From the NCBI GenBank assembly GCA_964521865.1, contig CAZFTJ010000001.1, positions 248,001 to 312,000 of the forward strand: a stretch of DNA of 64,000 nt, written 5' to 3'. This document shows, one piece after another, positions 52,787 through 62,458 of the stretch. The notes under the pieces were generated by a model. That model ran no database searches, had not been told where the DNA came from, and saw nothing but the letters and a program-made list of their open reading frames with translations. The translations under genes were made by a program, and so were the position numbers. How positions within the stretch are numbered: the stretch's first letter is position 1; each line of letters starts with the position of its first letter. The DNA comes from CAYSRJ01 sp964521865 (GTDB taxonomy: Bacteria; Spirochaetota; B62-G9; DRHN01).

Positions 52787-54178
52787 ATGTCTTCAAACCA
52801 TGATTACGACCTCGTGGTTATCGGGGCGGGACCGGGCGGGTATGTTGCGGCGATTCGGGCATCGCAGCTGGGTATGAAATCAGCCGTCATCGAAAAGGAT
52901 CGTCCGGGCGGGGTATGCCTTAACATCGGATGCATCCCGTCCAAGGCGATCATACATCAGGCCGAGCTGTTCCGCTCGATCAAAGACCTCGAAGCGCTGG
53001 GCGTGAAAGCGGATACCGGCGGGTTCGCCTATCAAAAGGTGTTCAAAAAGTCGAGAAAAGCTGCGGATATGCTGTCCAAAGGCGTCGATTTTTTATTGAA
53101 GAAAAACAACGTCCGTCTCATAGGCGGTACGGCGGTATTGAAGAGCCCGCATGAAGTGCTCGTTGACGAAGAGGAGACGGTTTCAGGCACAAGTATCATC
53201 GTCGCCACCGGTTCGAGACCGCGCGGGATACCCGGATTTCCGTTCGATGAGAAAACGGTGCTCTCTTCAAACGATGCCCTCATGCTCGAAAAGCTGCCCA
53301 AAAGCATAATTATTCTGGGCGGCGGATTCATAGGCGTCGAATTCGCCCACATCATGAACAGCTTCGGCGTCGACGTGCACATCGTCGAGCTTCTGAACAG
53401 GCTCCTTCCCATAGAAGACGAGGAAAGCGCCGGGCTGCTGGCCCGGGCGTTCACAAAGCGCGGCATAAAGATATCCACATCCGCAAAAGCGGCGGGTCTT
53501 CAAACGAATAAAAACGGCGTTGTGGTGACCGTCGAGCAGAACGGCCAAAAGAAGCAGCTCGAGGCGGAAAAACTCCTGGTGGTAGTCGGGCGCCGGGCCA
53601 ATATCGATAATATAGGGCTCGAAGAGCTGGGCATCAGAACCGAGCAGGGTTTCATCGTTACGGGCGACTACTACCGAACCGATGTCCCCTCGGTGTACGC
53701 GATCGGCGATGTGGTGCAAACGCCTCAGCTTGCACACGTTGCATCCAAAGAGGGTGAAATCGCGGTCGAACACATTGCGGGTGGGAGCCCCGCTCCGCGC
53801 GTCGATGCTCACGAGGTTCCGTCCGCAGTATACTGCGAGCCGCAGGTTGCAAGTATCGGGTACAAGGAGTATGAGGCCGAAAAAGAAGGCATTTCCTATA
53901 AAAAAGCGGTATTTCCGTACCGGGGCGCGGGCAAGTCCGTTGCCGTGGAGCGGTCGGAGGGTTTCGTGAAGGTGCTGTACGACCCGGAAACCTCCGAGAT
54001 ACTCGGCGCGCATATTGCGGGATTGGACGCAACCGAGCTTATTCATGAGATCCTCCTCGCGAAAACCTCCGAGCTCCTGCCTGCGAACATTGCCGGGATG
54101 ATTCACGCTCACCCCACGCTGTCCGAGGCGGTCATGGAGGCGATGCGCGCGGCCGAAGGGTGGGCCGTTCACGTGTAA
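52787..54178 (+). CDS. lpd: Dihydrolipoamide dehydrogenase (E3)
   Basis: The flavoprotein that re-oxidises the lipoyl groups, 463 residues. The FAD motif GAGPGGYV is at residues ~13-20, and the redox-active cysteines are Cys44 and Cys49 in CLNIGCIPSK. The NAD motif GGGFIGVEFAH and the dimer-interface HAHPTLSE with the catalytic His-Glu pair follow. The ATG at 52787 has AGGAGA upstream, so a longer frame from 52754 is not needed. A 156-base gap separates it from E2, so it may have its own start of transcription. A hairpin at 54194 ends the unit. Confidence 0.94.
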   Translation: MSSNHDYDLVVIGAGPGGYVAAIRASQLGMKSAVIEKDRPGGVCLNIGCIPSKAIIHQAELFRSIKDLEALGVKADTGGFAYQKVFKKSRKAADMLSKGVDFLLKKNNVRLIGGTAVLKSPHEVLVDEEETVSGTSIIVATGSRPRGIPGFPFDEKTVLSSNDALMLEKLPKSIIILGGGFIGVEFAHIMNSFGVDVHIVELLNRLLPIEDEESAGLLARAFTKRGIKISTSAKAAGLQTNKNGVVVTVEQNGQKKQLEAEKLLVVVGRRANIDNIGLEELGIRTEQGFIVTGDYYRTDVPSVYAIGDVVQTPQLAHVASKEGEIAVEHIAGGSPAPRVDAHEVPSAVYCEPQVASIGYKEYEAEKEGISYKKAVFPYRGAGKSVAVERSEGFVKVLYDPETSEILGAHIAGLDATELIHEILLAKTSELLPANIAGMIHAHPTLSEAVMEAMRAAEGWAVHV

Positions 54179-54193
54179 TCAATTCTCATTTTA

Positions 54194-54228
54194 AGGCTCC
54201 TTTTAACGATACATCGTAAAAGGAGCCT
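54194..54228. terminator. Probable terminator of lpd
   Basis: AGGCTCCTTTTAACGA and TCGTAAAAGGAGCCT form a 15-pair stem with one bulged A and a TACA loop, 16 bases after the lpd stop. A U-tract is weak, so termination strength is uncertain. Confidence 0.55.
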
Positions 54229-54329
54229 ATTCCCATTGTACAGAAATCTATTAAAAATCTCCTGCATCAGGATCAGGTCCGCTCAATTCTACGCTGCCAA
54301 TATCTTAACCTCCCTATAAATCAATTAAT

Positions 54330-54358
54330 TTGACTTTTATAAATTTTCGGATTATAAA
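54330..54358 (+). promoter_or_regulatory. Sigma-70-type promoter for the SNF2 gene
   Basis: TTGACT (54330-54335), a 17-base spacer, and TATAAA (54353-54358) form a near-consensus promoter. Transcription would start near 54365, so the ATG at 54361 could not be used and translation must begin at ATG 54403. Confidence 0.7.
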
Positions 54359-54402
54359 AAATGCACAAACATGCGGGGAAAAAGTTAAAAAAAGAGGCCG
54401 CA

Positions 54403-57087
54403 ATGAAAGAAAAAACGGAAGAAAAAACGATAACTTCTTTAAAAGACATACTATCGTATCTTACCTACAGACAGGCCTGCAAGCTGCTTGGCCCTGAAGG
54501 GGAGAGGCTTATACGGAAAGGCGGGAAATGGGATATCGATCTTTACGAACAGGTAACACTGGATAATGAAAAGTTTATCCTCGATCTAAATGAGGCGGTC
54601 GTTACTATTGAATTGAACCCTATGAATACAAAGAAGCTTCGCTTCTTATGCAGCGCCTGCTCTTCTATTTGCGAACATATCGGAGCTGCGTTTTCGCTTA
54701 TTCTTGAGGAAAAACTGTCATTAGGCCTTTCAGCTCCACCGCCTGAACTGACGCCCATGGAAAACTTGAGTGAAGAACAATTAATCAATCGGGCGCTAAA
54801 TGATAGAAAAGAAAAAGCGAAAAAAGAAAAAATGTCCCTCGCATCGATGAACGAGGCCCAGTTATGGACAGATTACACTGTCACAAGTTATTCATCCGGA
54901 AAAACCTACAGGGTGGCCCTCAGAGGATGGGAACCGGGAGAATCCTACTGCACCTGTCCGGACTTTAAAATAAACACCCTCGGCACCTGCAAACATATAA
55001 TATATACACAGGAATGTGTCGAAAGGCAGTTTCCAGAAAAAATAAGAGAAAAGCCATACAAACAGAATAACATTGCCTTACACCTGCGGTATGGAAAGAA
55101 TGTGGAATTACGTCTAATTGTGCCCGAGGGGTTAGACGCGGAGGCGGAGGAGATTGTGAACCCTTTAAGAAACCGCGTGATCTCTGATATCCCCGATTTA
55201 CTGACGCGTATCAGTAAATTAGAACAGTCAGGACATGAGGTGATAATCTATCCTGATACGGAGGAATATATAAATAATCTTCTTTTTCATCGAAAGATTC
55301 AAAAGAAGGTTGATGAAATAAGAAGCAATGCGAGGCATCACCCTCTGCGGAAAAACCTGCTTAAAATAGAGCTTCTTCCCTATCAACTGGACGGCATAGC
55401 TTTTGCCGTAGGCGCAGGAAGAGCTATTATTGCAGACGACATGGGTCTGGGAAAAACCATACAGGGTATAGGAATTGCTGAACTGTTCAATATTGAGGTT
55501 GATATTTCCAAAGTATTGGTTATATGTCCGGCATCTGTAAAATCTCAATGGCGTCTTGAGATAAAACGCTGTTCTAACAGAAGCTGTCAGTTGATAATAG
55601 GCGCGGCAGAAGAAAGAATCCGTCAATACGATAACAAATGTTTTTTTACGATCTGTAATTATGAGCAGGTGCTTCGTGATATTAAAACAATAGAGACAAT
55701 TTCATGGGACCTTATCATTCTGGACGAGGGGCAGAGAATAAAAAACTGGGAAGCAAAAACCACACAGGTTGTGAAATCCTTGAGATCGCCATTTGCCCTG
55801 GTGCTTACAGGCACCCCTCTTGAAAACAGGCTGGACGAACTGTATTCGGTAATTCAATTTATCGATAACAGCAGGCTGGGACCGTCCTTTCGTTTTTTTA
55901 ACAGGCACAGAATTACTAATGAACAAGGAAGGGTGTTGGGTTATCAAAATCTCGATGAGCTTCGGGAAAAACTTAAACCCATCCTCCTTCGGAGAACCCG
56001 CAGTATGGTACTGAAGGATCTGCCTCCAAGAACAACCGAAATCTTACGAATACCGCCCACAGAGGAGCAGGCGGATATTCATAACAGCAATAAGAAAATA
56101 ATTTCCACCATTGTTTCAAAAAAATACCTTACTGAAATGGACATTTTGAGGCTTCAAAAAGCACTTTTACTCTGCAGAATGGCTGCAGACAGCACCTATC
56201 TGGTAGATAAAACTCCACCCGGGTATTCCAGCAAGCTGAAGGAACTGGAACTGCTTCTTGAACAGCTCAATTTTGAAGAAGACAGGAAAATAATCCTATT
56301 TTCAGAATGGACAACCATGCTGAATCTGATAGAACCGCTCATTGAAAGGCAAAGTATAAACTACATCCGCCTGGATGGGTCTGTTCCGCAGAAGAAAAGA
56401 CAGGGTTTGATGCATCAGTTTCAGCATGACCCTGGTTGCAGGGTGTTTATTACTACCAATGCCGGTTCAACGGGGCTTAACCTTCAGGCTGCCAACACAG
56501 TCATCAATGTTGACCTTCCATGGAACCCTGCAGTGCTCGAGCAGAGGATATCACGCGCTCACCGCATGGGGCAGAAAAGGCCTGTACAGGTATATCTTCT
56601 GGTAACAGAAGATACTCTTGAAGAAAGCCTGCTTGATACCCTCTCTGCAAAGCATAAATTGGCCATGGCCTCTCTTGATGCAGCCTCAGAGGTTAACGAG
56701 GTATCCTTTACCGGCAGTATCGAAGAATTAAAACGCCGCATGGAGGTGCTTTTAGGAACAAAACCTGATGCCGCTATTGATGAAAGCCGGAAAAAAGAGC
56801 TGGAAAGGGAGGCTGCAAAACATGCACGAAGAGAAAACGTTGCAATTGCCGGAGGCCAGCTTATGAGTGCTGCATTTTCTTTTATAGGAGAACTGCTTGG
56901 TACCAATAGGGCAGTGAATCAGGGTACTGAAGATGTTGACAGGTTTAAAAATCTTCTTTATGAGTGTATGGAGAAAAATGAAGACGGCAGTTTAAAGATG
57001 ACGGTTAACTTCCCTGATGCCTCCGTACTTGATAATCTGGCAGGCGTTCTGAGCACAATAACTGCGAATGAAAACGGTTCTCAGTAA
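54403..57087 (+). CDS. SNF2-family helicase with SWIM zinc finger
   Basis: A double-stranded-DNA translocase of 894 residues. A SWIM-type zinc-binding motif (CTCPDF...LGTCKHI) is at ~190-205. The first RecA-like domain has the Walker A loop ADDMGLGKTIQG, the Q-motif-like LLPYQLDG, and LILDEGQRIKN as DEGQ box. The second has ILFSEWTTML, then SRAHRMGQKRP with the arginine finger. The start follows AGAGG five bases upstream and lies after a strong promoter. It probably remodels or translocates on DNA or nucleoprotein. It is convergent with the large ATPase gene, and SNF2/SWIM proteins occur in several phage-defence and BREX-like islands. Confidence 0.88.
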   Translation: MKEKTEEKTITSLKDILSYLTYRQACKLLGPEGERLIRKGGKWDIDLYEQVTLDNEKFILDLNEAVVTIELNPMNTKKLRFLCSACSSICEHIGAAFSLILEEKLSLGLSAPPPELTPMENLSEEQLINRALNDRKEKAKKEKMSLASMNEAQLWTDYTVTSYSSGKTYRVALRGWEPGESYCTCPDFKINTLGTCKHIIYTQECVERQFPEKIREKPYKQNNIALHLRYGKNVELRLIVPEGLDAEAEEIVNPLRNRVISDIPDLLTRISKLEQSGHEVIIYPDTEEYINNLLFHRKIQKKVDEIRSNARHHPLRKNLLKIELLPYQLDGIAFAVGAGRAIIADDMGLGKTIQGIGIAELFNIEVDISKVLVICPASVKSQWRLEIKRCSNRSCQLIIGAAEERIRQYDNKCFFTICNYEQVLRDIKTIETISWDLIILDEGQRIKNWEAKTTQVVKSLRSPFALVLTGTPLENRLDELYSVIQFIDNSRLGPSFRFFNRHRITNEQGRVLGYQNLDELREKLKPILLRRTRSMVLKDLPPRTTEILRIPPTEEQADIHNSNKKIISTIVSKKYLTEMDILRLQKALLLCRMAADSTYLVDKTPPGYSSKLKELELLLEQLNFEEDRKIILFSEWTTMLNLIEPLIERQSINYIRLDGSVPQKKRQGLMHQFQHDPGCRVFITTNAGSTGLNLQAANTVINVDLPWNPAVLEQRISRAHRMGQKRPVQVYLLVTEDTLEESLLDTLSAKHKLAMASLDAASEVNEVSFTGSIEELKRRMEVLLGTKPDAAIDESRKKELEREAAKHARRENVAIAGGQLMSAAFSFIGELLGTNRAVNQGTEDVDRFKNLLYECMEKNEDGSLKMTVNFPDASVLDNLAGVLSTITANENGSQ

Positions 57088-57091
57088 AACC

Positions 57092-57193
57092 ATATGATTT
57101 TGCATCAATTTCACGTTTAGCAGAGCCAAGGCTCTCGATCGCTTTTTCCCACCAGTAATGAGTTACTTCTGGATGCTTTTCATCTTTATTCAT
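57092..57193 (-). pseudogene. Truncated HEPN-domain gene
   Basis: The minus strand gives MNKDEKHPEVTHYWWEKAIESLGSAKREIDAKSYGF, matching the N-terminal helix of HEPN proteins, then runs into the 3' end of the SNF2 gene. The catalytic R-x4-6-H part is missing. Its end is five bases from the SNF2 stop, so the helicase island probably cut through a HEPN gene on arrival. The rest of the gap (57194-57344) shows nothing recognisable. Confidence 0.65.
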
Positions 57194-57344
57194 AGCAGTA
57201 TGCCATGCATGGTAATTTCTTCATATATTGACAAAACCGAAAAAACCCCAGTATTCAATGCATCTTCATCTATAGCAAGAGTATTCAAGTTTAATACTCT
57301 CGATCGTCTTCATTTTCAAAATTCCTCTATGCTGAAATTTGTTA

Positions 57345-60300
57345 TCATAGTTTATTCCATTCAGCTCGAAAAATACAGCTCTCATATACACCGCCTTTCC
57401 CATGTAAAAGGCCCTTTGCAAAGAGAGAAAGTCCGTGATCTGTGGTAAGTATTAAACGCCGCTTCAACTGTCTGCAGGCTTCGAGCAGTTGAGGGAGGTC
57501 TGTTTTAAGAATATGGTTCACAATTCTAACCATCTCAGATAATCGCATTCCCTTTCTATGTGCACCTTGGTCTATTGCTGACAGCCGAATCACTACCGGT
57601 ATATCAGGCTTAATGGGCAGAACATGATCCAGAAGAGCGTGTTCTTCATTTCCTTTCAGATTGTGATACACAACGTTTCTTGCTGAAAACTCTTCCACCG
57701 GGTCGTTATGAAAACCAAAGAGCCTGGCTATTGAATCTACGGTATCAGGTTTTGCTTCAAGTCTTGCCCATGATTGCGGAACCTCATCTGTAAAATACTC
57801 AATGCTTTTGATCGATTCCATCCATACATCCGGTGCCGCACCGTCAATAATGACAACCACAGGACAATCATCCAGAATAATAATAGGGACTTCAGATAAT
57901 TTTGAAAGCCATTCTTCACCCAGATCAGACACCTCCTGCACTGCCTTTTCAGCAATATACTGTAATTCTCCGGTGGTCCAGGCATCATTCATGAGCTCTT
58001 CTGCGAAAACCCTCATGCTCAGACGTGCCGGGTACTGCTGATCCATTCTCTCTGCAATTGTCTTTAGTATTCGAAGATGGCGCCTGATGTCATCTGCCGT
58101 ATCATGATCCGTATGAGAGGAGTGAATATCATCTTCACCAGGCAACACGGCTCCTGTCAGGATTCTTTCTGAAAGCAGACTCCAGGCCATCCTTATAGCC
58201 CCTGTATGGTATCTTTCCTGAGTAATAAACCGTAAAAGTGATTCAGTATCAATTAATTGCAACGTCTCTTTCAGCCTGATAGAAGGGAACCTTTTTTCAA
58301 GTCTATTTTCGATCTCTACGATTTCCTCCTTTTGTATGGGTTCCTGTTGAAATTCTCGTGAAAAAAGTCCCGCATGAAGCAGGGACCACCAGTCAAGTGA
58401 ATCTAAAACAGAACCGGGAGCAACCCTTTGCTCAAGATCTTCATCAATAGCCAGCAGTGTCTTTTCGTCAGTTATCGAAGCCCATTCATCGACAATCTTT
58501 CGAATCTGCGATTGTGCAAGCCTTCTTCCTGCCAGTCTGGATATAAGCTCACTTAATTTTTTATGCTGTATATGGACTTTTCCTGTCAGTGCCCGGGACA
58601 ATTGCAAGGTTGTCTGTTCATCAAAAACAGCAAGTAAATGCGCCGGCGTTATCGTGTCTTCCTGTACAATTTTGCTGATCTGTTTCAGGCGTTGCGACAT
58701 ATCCGGATCAGCATCCTTGACTGCGTACGCATGTGCAGTGATTGACTCCAGCACCTCTGGTTTTTTTATTATATCCACATATTCCATAAAAAACCTGTTA
58801 ATAGCCTCTTCGGGCTCTATTTTTTCTCCTGGTTCAGGCACAGCTCCCACATCTCCGGGTTGGTATCCGCAGGTACATACAGGCGAGCGGATTAACTCTT
58901 CTGAAATTTTTCTTCTGCATTGTTCTTTTCCGGGTGCTTTTAAATCCCTTATAAACTGCTCCAGCCCCGGGGGTCTGTCAAGGGCCTCAATAGCGGCAAG
59001 ACGTTCTAAAGTACCCGCAGCCCTTTCGGCAGATTTTGATAATGAAGGCTTTTGAAAGGACCTGTAATACGCAGCATGCTTTTTTGAGTAAAAGGCAAAA
59101 TAATACTCTCTAAAATGTGAAAACACCGAGTTCAAGTGTTCACCCTCATCCCCGATGATAAATATTTCCGGTTTTTCAACAAGGGAAATTACCGTTTTTC
59201 TTAGCTCCGCAAGCTCTCTGTCCTGTTGAGTTGCTTTTTTTACAGCAGAATGGTGGATATAGTGGTGAATGAATACAAACTGTTCGGCGTTGTGCAAAAG
59301 AAAAGCCCTGAGTTTTTTTAAAAACTGAATATCTTCATTTTTCAGTCCTGTCCCTCGCCATGTTTTCAGGAACCGTTCCAGACCCTCTTTCGCTGAATGG
59401 GAAATTTTTATCTCATTTACCAGATTGGTCAGCGAATTTATTTTTTGATCAATCGCTGAAAGATTAAATACCTTAAATGCTGAAAATTCTGCCACATGTG
59501 AAAGCTGTGATTGTATTGCTACAAGCATTGTTGATGCTGTTTCTTTAAACTTTATTACGGCTTTCCATGCCTCACGCTGCTGGTGTAATCCAAAAGAATC
59601 CCAGGTTGACGAGGGAGCTAAAAAATCACATTCCGTCTTCAGTGTTTCCCTGTCATTTTGATTTATAAGCTCTCCCAGGGCAACCTCATCCGCTTTTTCT
59701 ACTGATATAAAGTGCAGAAAATCAACGGGTACGGTGCGTCCGTTTTTCAGCAGTGTAATCAGTCCGCCGCAGGCCAGTGCAGAGAGAAGAAAGAGAAATG
59801 TATCTTCAGGAAGTCCGTATGCGCCTGTTTGAAGCGCATGTGCAATCTCTTTTATCGAAGCAGGGCCTGCCGGCTTGAGGAGACCGGAAAAGAAAGACAA
59901 AAACGGATGTCCTGTCATGTCGGGTGAAAAAACATACGATCCCCCTTTCAGCCGGACAAGTCCGATAGGTACTGCCAGGCCGTCTATTGCCTCACCCAGC
60001 CCCTTTGCCTGAGCTTCCCGAAGCAGTATACTCCCCGGAGTGACCAATTCATCGAGAAGCCGCTGGTATAAACGGGGTGAGGGATGAATCCTTCTGGGCG
60101 CAATTTCTCTGAATTTCGGGTACCGATCATCCAGGATGACTTCCCCTGCAGCCTCTAAAAGACGGTCGAAACGCTTGAGCTGGCGCACTGCTGCTCCAAC
60201 CTGGATCTGCGGGTCGGTAAAATTCCCTGAATAAAATGCCTCCATAGCAGCCTGGTGAACAGCCGGCCTGATGCGTTCCAATCTCTCTTTTACGGGCTGT

Positions 60301-62360
60301 ATTAGAGGAGCATCAGCAGGGTTCGAGGGCTTCAGCTCCGAGGCAACAAGCCTTGTTGCTAAAAATTCTTTAAAAAGCGATGTCTTTTCTTTTGGAAAAG
60401 TAATCTGCCATACTGCCGTATAATCAGCACTGTATTCCCTTTCCCCGAAGGTAATGATGACTGCAAAATCGTACTTCGCACAGGATATCTCATGTGATAA
60501 ACGATGTACGTCATCATCGGAGAGAAACCGGATAAAAACCCTGCGGATGCTGAAGTGCCAGGTTATCTGACGTACTACTCCCTTTTCCCATAAGGAAATA
60601 CCCGGCCATACTTCCGATTCCGGTATATCTAAGAAAGGCTCAGATAAAAGCCTTGAATCATCGTCTTCCAGATCACGGGCAGTACGAGAGATTCGCTCTT
60701 TTAAGATTTTCCCCGGATCATCCTGTGTAATGACCGTATAAACGGTATCCAGGGGGTTACCGGATTCAGAGGGCTGCTTTATCAGAAACCGGCTCACTTC
60801 AACGATTGGATCGAGCAGGGCCTCGGCTATAAACCGGATATTGAATCCCGGCATTTGAAAATCCAGTGAACAGGCTGCTATTTCAGCCAGGCGACCTACA
60901 GGAGGAGTATCCGCCGTGGGATGAATTTTATAGAGGACGAGTATCCTTACGAGTCTGCGGGCAAGATTACGGTCATCAGAATCCTCTATCACATCGTCGA
61001 TGACCTTATCAAGATGGGGAATGACATGGCGTGGATATACATTGAATGCCGAAAACTCGGCAAGTCTCAATGCAAAATGATCGTAAATGCTGTCGGGTGC
61101 CAGTACCTCTGTTGCAGGCTGTTGAAGAATTCCTCGGATATTCCGCCTTTTATCCCCTGCTATGCGTGAGTAAATAAAATCCACTATACCTCGATGCTCT
61201 GAAAAGAGATCACCCAGGCCGTCAAGAAGAGCAATGGTTGCCGGATGAACAGGATAGGTCTGTCTGAAGCTATCGTAGGTCCAGGAGAATGTCGAAAATT
61301 GCCTCTTGTAAGCTTCATAAATGCGATATATTTCTTCATCGGCTCCCGGTTTACGGTGTACAAGGCGGTGAGATATGAGTGAACGGATATGTACAGTTGA
61401 AAGACTGAGTTTTACGGGGAATCTGTCTTTAATTTTCCGGAATGTTACCTGCGAGATATCCCCGGTACTTTCAATGCTCTCCTGAACCGCGGCAATAATC
61501 CATAGCGGCTCACCTGCAGTAAGCTCACCCAGCAGTTGAAGTGTACGGGCATCTTCATTTAATTCCTGTGCGGTGCGTTTAGAACGGAAAAACTCGGATA
61601 GCTCATCAATAAGCAAAAAAAGCCCGTCAAACCCTGCATTTTTTACTGCCGATAGTGTTCGTTTAAAAGTTTCGTGTCTTTCTTCAACAAGTGCCTCAGG
61701 GATTTTAAGCCCCGTGCTTTTTATTAAACGCATGCCGTATATGTACGCTTCATGAGGATATTCATCTATCCATTGCTTCAGGCCATCCGTATCGAGGTCT
61801 TCTGCCTGCAGACCGTCGGTCTTTTTCCGGTCGGCTGAAACGCCCAGCAGCTTGATAAAAGATTCGGCGGTTTCAGGTTCCTCTATAAGGTTTTTTAAAT
61901 GATTGAGAAAAGAAGAAACAGGAGTTAATACTGCCTCAATGCCCTTCGATTTCAGGTGGTTTTCCACTGCTTCAACAACAATCTGTTCTAAAGGAGTTTC
62001 AGCCCTGTAATTCACCAGTGAAATTGCCACAGGTAAAAACCGTTTACCGGATTCCATGACACGCTTGAGCCCGCCGTGGCGACCGGTAAGTATCTCTGCT
62101 CCTGCAATTCCTGCAAGCCAAGCATACAACGCCGCTAAAAAATGAGACTTGCCCGAGCCGAAATCACCCTGAAGAAAATACCCCTGCCCCTGGTGACCGA
62201 GGAGTGACTCTGAGATAACAGTAAAGTGAGAAAAAACCTCTGTTGTAAATACAAAACTACCGGCAATCTTGTTGGACTCCGTCTGTCCCTCTTTAAGGCG
62301 TATAACGGTTTTTACCGGCGGGATTTCTACTATATCACCGATACACAGTGATTCGTTCAT
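57345..62360 (-). CDS. BrxC/PglY-like ATPase fused to PglZ-like phosphatase-fold domain
   Basis: 1671 residues in one chain. The N-terminal ATPase has Walker A GDFGSGKS (65-72) and Walker B LFLLIDELSEFF (247-258), followed by ALW-like sensor IIAAVQES; this resembles BrxC/PglY and the DUF6079 ATPases. A long helical middle includes a CxC motif (CTCGY, ~1160). The last ~190 residues look like PglZ: metal-binding IIDGAAPD (Asp1506, Asp1511), SAIDQGAHR (Asp1597, His1601) and TTDHG (Asp1641, His1642). BREX uses ATPase and PglZ as separate proteins; here they are apparently one. No start-codon ribosome site is strong. It follows the TPR gene after 72 bases and ends convergent to the SNF2 gene. Confidence 0.7.
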   Translation of the reverse strand: MNESLCIGDIVEIPPVKTVIRLKEGQTESNKIAGSFVFTTEVFSHFTVISESLLGHQGQGYFLQGDFGSGKSHFLAALYAWLAGIAGAEILTGRHGGLKRVMESGKRFLPVAISLVNYRAETPLEQIVVEAVENHLKSKGIEAVLTPVSSFLNHLKNLIEEPETAESFIKLLGVSADRKKTDGLQAEDLDTDGLKQWIDEYPHEAYIYGMRLIKSTGLKIPEALVEERHETFKRTLSAVKNAGFDGLFLLIDELSEFFRSKRTAQELNEDARTLQLLGELTAGEPLWIIAAVQESIESTGDISQVTFRKIKDRFPVKLSLSTVHIRSLISHRLVHRKPGADEEIYRIYEAYKRQFSTFSWTYDSFRQTYPVHPATIALLDGLGDLFSEHRGIVDFIYSRIAGDKRRNIRGILQQPATEVLAPDSIYDHFALRLAEFSAFNVYPRHVIPHLDKVIDDVIEDSDDRNLARRLVRILVLYKIHPTADTPPVGRLAEIAACSLDFQMPGFNIRFIAEALLDPIVEVSRFLIKQPSESGNPLDTVYTVITQDDPGKILKERISRTARDLEDDDSRLLSEPFLDIPESEVWPGISLWEKGVVRQITWHFSIRRVFIRFLSDDDVHRLSHEISCAKYDFAVIITFGEREYSADYTAVWQITFPKEKTSLFKEFLATRLVASELKPSNPADAPLIQPVKERLERIRPAVHQAAMEAFYSGNFTDPQIQVGAAVRQLKRFDRLLEAAGEVILDDRYPKFREIAPRRIHPSPRLYQRLLDELVTPGSILLREAQAKGLGEAIDGLAVPIGLVRLKGGSYVFSPDMTGHPFLSFFSGLLKPAGPASIKEIAHALQTGAYGLPEDTFLFLLSALACGGLITLLKNGRTVPVDFLHFISVEKADEVALGELINQNDRETLKTECDFLAPSSTWDSFGLHQQREAWKAVIKFKETASTMLVAIQSQLSHVAEFSAFKVFNLSAIDQKINSLTNLVNEIKISHSAKEGLERFLKTWRGTGLKNEDIQFLKKLRAFLLHNAEQFVFIHHYIHHSAVKKATQQDRELAELRKTVISLVEKPEIFIIGDEGEHLNSVFSHFREYYFAFYSKKHAAYYRSFQKPSLSKSAERAAGTLERLAAIEALDRPPGLEQFIRDLKAPGKEQCRRKISEELIRSPVCTCGYQPGDVGAVPEPGEKIEPEEAINRFFMEYVDIIKKPEVLESITAHAYAVKDADPDMSQRLKQISKIVQEDTITPAHLLAVFDEQTTLQLSRALTGKVHIQHKKLSELISRLAGRRLAQSQIRKIVDEWASITDEKTLLAIDEDLEQRVAPGSVLDSLDWWSLLHAGLFSREFQQEPIQKEEIVEIENRLEKRFPSIRLKETLQLIDTESLLRFITQERYHTGAIRMAWSLLSERILTGAVLPGEDDIHSSHTDHDTADDIRRHLRILKTIAERMDQQYPARLSMRVFAEELMNDAWTTGELQYIAEKAVQEVSDLGEEWLSKLSEVPIIILDDCPVVVIIDGAAPDVWMESIKSIEYFTDEVPQSWARLEAKPDTVDSIARLFGFHNDPVEEFSARNVVYHNLKGNEEHALLDHVLPIKPDIPVVIRLSAIDQGAHRKGMRLSEMVRIVNHILKTDLPQLLEACRQLKRRLILTTDHGLSLFAKGLLHGKGGVYESCIFRAEWNKL

Positions 62361-62369
62361 GGATTTTTA

Positions 62370-62458
62370 TCCAGCATATTTTTCACATGGTAAACCAGGG
62401 AGAAAATCAGGATGCCTTACTGTTTGGTTTTATTAATTCTTGTCCAGCATATTTTTCA
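62370..62458. repeat. 16-bp direct repeat at the TPR-ATPase junction
   Basis: TCCAGCATATTTTTCA occurs at 62370-62385 and 62443-62458, 73 bases apart. The right copy encodes the C-terminal residues KNMLDK of the TPR protein, and the left copy, between the genes, reads VKNMLDKNP in the same sense. It looks like a small duplication of the gene end. Confidence 0.7.

Noticed and set aside
53267..54172. 301-codon minus-strand frame over lpd
   Set aside because: Shadow of a fully motif-supported gene.
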